8,004 nt of DNA, taken from the NCBI GenBank assembly GCA_051010055.1, contig JBPCVY010000082.1, positions 1 through 8,004 on the forward strand, read 5' to 3'. A model generated the notes under the pieces. The model saw nothing but the letters and a program-made list of their open reading frames with translations. It had not been told where the DNA came from and did not search any database. Below are positions 6,084 to 8,004 of this stretch, in pieces; position 1 is the stretch's first letter, and the number at the start of each line of letters is the position of its first letter. The DNA comes from CAJQND01 sp051010055. Lineage in GTDB: Bacteria; Pseudomonadota; Alphaproteobacteria; Rhizobiales; CAJQND01. The position numbers and the translations under genes are program-made.

Positions 6084-7616
6084 CTAAAGCGGAATGTTAT
6101 CGTGTTTTTTCCAAGGGTTTTCCTGGGTTTTGTTCGCCAGCATGTTAAGCGCGCGTGAGATACGCATGCGCGTCGAATGAGGCGAAATCACTTCATCTAT
6201 ATAGCCACGTTCAGCGGCTACAAATGGCGAGCAGAACCTGTCTTCATAGTTCTTGGTGTGGGCGGCAATCTTCTCCACATCTTCAATGTCTTTCCGGAAG
6301 ATGATTTCAACGGCCCCTTTTGCGCCCATCACCGCAATTTCAGCGGTTGGCCATGCATAGTTCACATCGCCCCTGATGTGCTTTGACGACATAACATCAT
6401 AAGCCCCGCCATAGGCTTTGCGCGTAATCACCGTCACTTTCGGAACCGTTGCCTCGGCGAAAGCAAACAGAAGCTTGGCGCCGTGCTTGATGAGGCCGCC
6501 ATATTCCTGCGACGTACCCGGTAGAAAACCTGGCACATCGACGAACGTAACAACCGGAATTCCAAAGCAATCGCAAAAACGCACGAACCGGGCGGCCTTG
6601 CGACTGGCATCTGAATCAAGAACCCCTGCAAGCACCATGGGCTGGTTTGCGACAATACCAACCGTTTTGCCTTCCATGCGTCCAAAGCCGGCGATGATGT
6701 TTTTTGCAAAAGCTTCCTGAATTTCGAAAAAGTCACCTTCATCCAGCACCTTCTCGATGAGTTCATGCATATCGTAAGGCTGGTTTGGGTTTGCCGGTAT
6801 CAACGTATCCAGCGACATTTCCTGGCGTTCAGGATTATCGAAACTGGGAAGTTCGGGTGGTGTAGTTGTATTTGACGAGGGCAGAAAATCGATGAGCCGG
6901 CGCATTTGTAAAAGCGCTTCGACATCGTCCTCATAGGCTTTGTCGGCAATCGAGGATTTGGTGGCATGAACCGATGCCCCGCCCAGTTCTTCAGCCGTTA
7001 CCGTTTCGTTGGTAACGGTTTTCACCACATCAGGCCCGGTGACGAACATGTAGCTTGTGTCCTTCACCATGAAGATGAAATCCGTCATGGCGGGTGAATA
7101 AACATCACCGCCTGCACACGGACCCATAATCACCGAAATTTGCGGGATAACACCGGAAGCGAGCACATTACGCTGAAACACCTCGCCGTAGCCGCCAAGG
7201 GCTGCCACACCTTCCTGAATACGCGCACCGCCAGCATCGAAGAGGCCGATAATGGGCGCCCGGTTCTGCAGCGCCATATCCTGAAGCTTGGTGATTTTCT
7301 TGGCGTGGGTTTCAGAGAGCGATCCGCCGAATACAGTGAAGTCTTTGGCAAACACATTAACAGTGCGCCCGTTCACCGTGCCCCAGCCTGTAACGACGCC
7401 ATCGCCTGGGATTTTCTGTTCTTCCATGCCGAAATCGGTGCAGCGGTGCTCAACAAACATGTCGAACTCTTCAAAAGAGCCCTCATCAAGCAGCAATTCA
7501 ATCCGCTCGCGCGCGGTTAGCTTGCCGCGCTTGTGCTGTGCATCGATGCGCCGTTGCCCGCCGCCCAGACGCGCGACTTCCCGCCGTTGTTCAAGCTCAC
7601 GCAAAACTTCCTGCAT
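6084..7616 (-). CDS. pccB: Propionyl-CoA carboxylase beta (carboxyltransferase) subunit
   Basis: 510 aa, full length for the family. The N-terminal crotonase-like half has HKRGKLTARERIELLLDEGSF (28-48), FGGSLSETHAKKI (96-108), the acyl-CoA pocket loop GGARIQEGV (129-137) and the oxyanion region GPCAGGDVYSPA (165-176). The C-terminal half has VDVPGFLPGTSQEYGGLI (359-376), which faces carboxybiotin, and AYGGAYDVMSSK (401-412). Asp407 appears to align with the aspartate linked to propionyl preference in actinobacterial PccB, though I did that alignment by eye. With biotinylated PccA it converts propionyl-CoA to methylmalonyl-CoA, feeding odd-chain, Val, Ile, Met and Thr carbon into succinyl-CoA. 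The ATG at 7616-7614 is preceded by AAGGGG at 7 nt. The gene follows the ATP12-like gene by 95 bp, and pccA is not in the window. The ribosome site lies in an inverted repeat (7619-7682). Confidence 0.96.
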   Translation of the reverse strand: MQEVLRELEQRREVARLGGGQRRIDAQHKRGKLTARERIELLLDEGSFEEFDMFVEHRCTDFGMEEQKIPGDGVVTGWGTVNGRTVNVFAKDFTVFGGSLSETHAKKITKLQDMALQNRAPIIGLFDAGGARIQEGVAALGGYGEVFQRNVLASGVIPQISVIMGPCAGGDVYSPAMTDFIFMVKDTSYMFVTGPDVVKTVTNETVTAEELGGASVHATKSSIADKAYEDDVEALLQMRRLIDFLPSSNTTTPPELPSFDNPERQEMSLDTLIPANPNQPYDMHELIEKVLDEGDFFEIQEAFAKNIIAGFGRMEGKTVGIVANQPMVLAGVLDSDASRKAARFVRFCDCFGIPVVTFVDVPGFLPGTSQEYGGLIKHGAKLLFAFAEATVPKVTVITRKAYGGAYDVMSSKHIRGDVNYAWPTAEIAVMGAKGAVEIIFRKDIEDVEKIAAHTKNYEDRFCSPFVAAERGYIDEVISPHSTRMRISRALNMLANKTQENPWKKHDNIPL

Positions 7617-7618
7617 GG

Positions 7619-7682
7619 GTTTTCCCCTTCACCCCGAATTTATGCTGCCTTTTCTGTAACATCTCATAGCGGCGGGGAAAAC
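7619..7682 (-). promoter_or_regulatory. 9-bp inverted repeat whose downstream arm covers the pccB ribosome binding site
   Basis: In the minus-strand transcript, GUUUUCCCC (7682-7674) is an exact complement of GGGGAAAAC (7627-7619), 46 nt downstream. The second arm includes the G-rich ribosome site and ends two bases before the pccB ATG. If transcription runs through or starts upstream of 7682, pairing would hide the site, so translation of pccB could be reduced until something opens the stem. I recognise no known riboswitch in the 46-nt spacer. It may be chance; the perfect match and position make it worth testing. Confidence 0.35.
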
Positions 7683-7711
7683 ACGGCAAATGATATAGAC
7701 CGTCGCTGCAG

Positions 7712-8004
7712 TCAGTCTTCAATGTTCAGGGAAAGTTGAACAAAACGGTGGGTGACGCCAAATTCCACCTTCCGCTGCGCGCGCTTCAGCTTTGCTTCTT
7801 CATCCTCGCCCCACTGCTCAATCTGCCAATCCTCATCCAAATGCGCCAGCGCCCAGGCCTCATCTGCGCCAAGGCGGCCCATTATCAGGGCATGTGCGAG
7901 GATTGCCGAACCGGTGAGCGTCATCACATTGTGCAGCCCGGTAAGTGTGAAATCATCATGTAGCTCAATGGCATTGCGGACTGCCGCCAGCGTCCCGGCA
8001 GGTT
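7712..8004 (-). CDS. ATP12-family F1-ATPase assembly chaperone, C-terminal part
   Basis: The gene enters from the right edge; 97 complete codons are visible, ending with TGA at 7714-7712. The frame is open from the edge and reads PAGTLAAVRNAIELHDDF, then TLTGLHNVMTLTGSAILAHAL, then ADEAWALAHLDEDWQIEQWG, EDEEAKLKRA. The block TGSAILAHAL followed by EAW...LDEDWQIEQWGEDEEA is the hallmark C-terminus of ATP12 proteins. ATP12 binds the F1 alpha subunit and prevents its aggregation during ATP synthase assembly in mitochondria; alphaproteobacterial homologues are presumed to do likewise in the cytosol. A GTG at 7927 could be mistaken for the start, but the conserved sequence continues upstream, so the real start lies beyond the window. 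It is co-directional with pccB 95 bp downstream, so readthrough is possible. The short tail after EDEEA is poorly conserved. Confidence 0.85.
   Translation of the reverse strand, partial: PAGTLAAVRNAIELHDDFTLTGLHNVMTLTGSAILAHALIMGRLGADEAWALAHLDEDWQIEQWGEDEEAKLKRAQRKVEFGVTHRFVQLSLNIED

Noticed and set aside
7736..7963. 75-aa plus-strand frame near the right edge
   Set aside because: It is antisense to the conserved ATP12-family sequence and has no family resemblance of its own.

Overview
The window looks like an ordinary chromosomal stretch of an alphaproteobacterium. The strongest taxonomic pointer is the ATP12-type F1-ATPase assembly chaperone cut by the right edge, a family largely confined to Alphaproteobacteria and mitochondria. 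The two acyl-CoA carboxylase beta subunits (methylcrotonyl-CoA carboxylase at the left edge, propionyl-CoA carboxylase at the right) are also typical of the group. The genes appear to be moderately GC-rich, except for one AT-rich patch around 3561-3660 (25% G+C by count). I see no insertion sequence, phage gene, tRNA, rRNA or CRISPR array.

Layout from left to right: (1) 1-295, minus strand, the first 98 codons of mccB, running off the left edge. (2) A 168-bp divergent promoter region. (3) 464-2200, plus strand, a cyclic-nucleotide-binding/patatin-like phospholipase of the NTE type. (4) 2211-3263, minus strand, a two-gene unit: a rhodanese followed by a glutathione S-transferase. The pair converges on the patatin gene with only 10 bp between stop codons. 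(5) 3264-3634, no convincing protein gene; it holds a perfect 13-bp GC-rich stem-loop, a possible structured minus-strand RNA, a 10-bp palindrome and the AT-rich stretch. (6) 3635-3871, plus strand, an unrecognised 78-aa membrane-anchored or secreted Cys-rich protein whose stop overlaps, by GTGA, the start of (7) 3868-6078, an exported DUF255/thioredoxin-fold protein (YyaL/SPATA20 type) with a C-terminal DsbD-alpha-like domain. (8) 6084-7616, minus strand, pccB, converging on (7) with a 5-bp gap. (9) 7712-8004, minus strand, the C-terminal part of an ATP12-family chaperone upstream of pccB.

Functionally, the edges are amino-acid/odd-chain catabolism and ATP synthase assembly. The centre (2211-6078) has a thiol/sulfur theme: sulfurtransferase, GST, a small Cys-rich envelope protein, and an envelope protein whose only four cysteines form one CXXC pair at the N-terminus and one CX4C pair at the C-terminus. 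I regard the coupled pair at 3635-6078 as the best candidate for an undescribed system: a possible periplasmic thiol relay in which the large protein is reduced through its own DsbD-alpha-like domain and the small protein is partner or substrate. This is an inference from architecture only.
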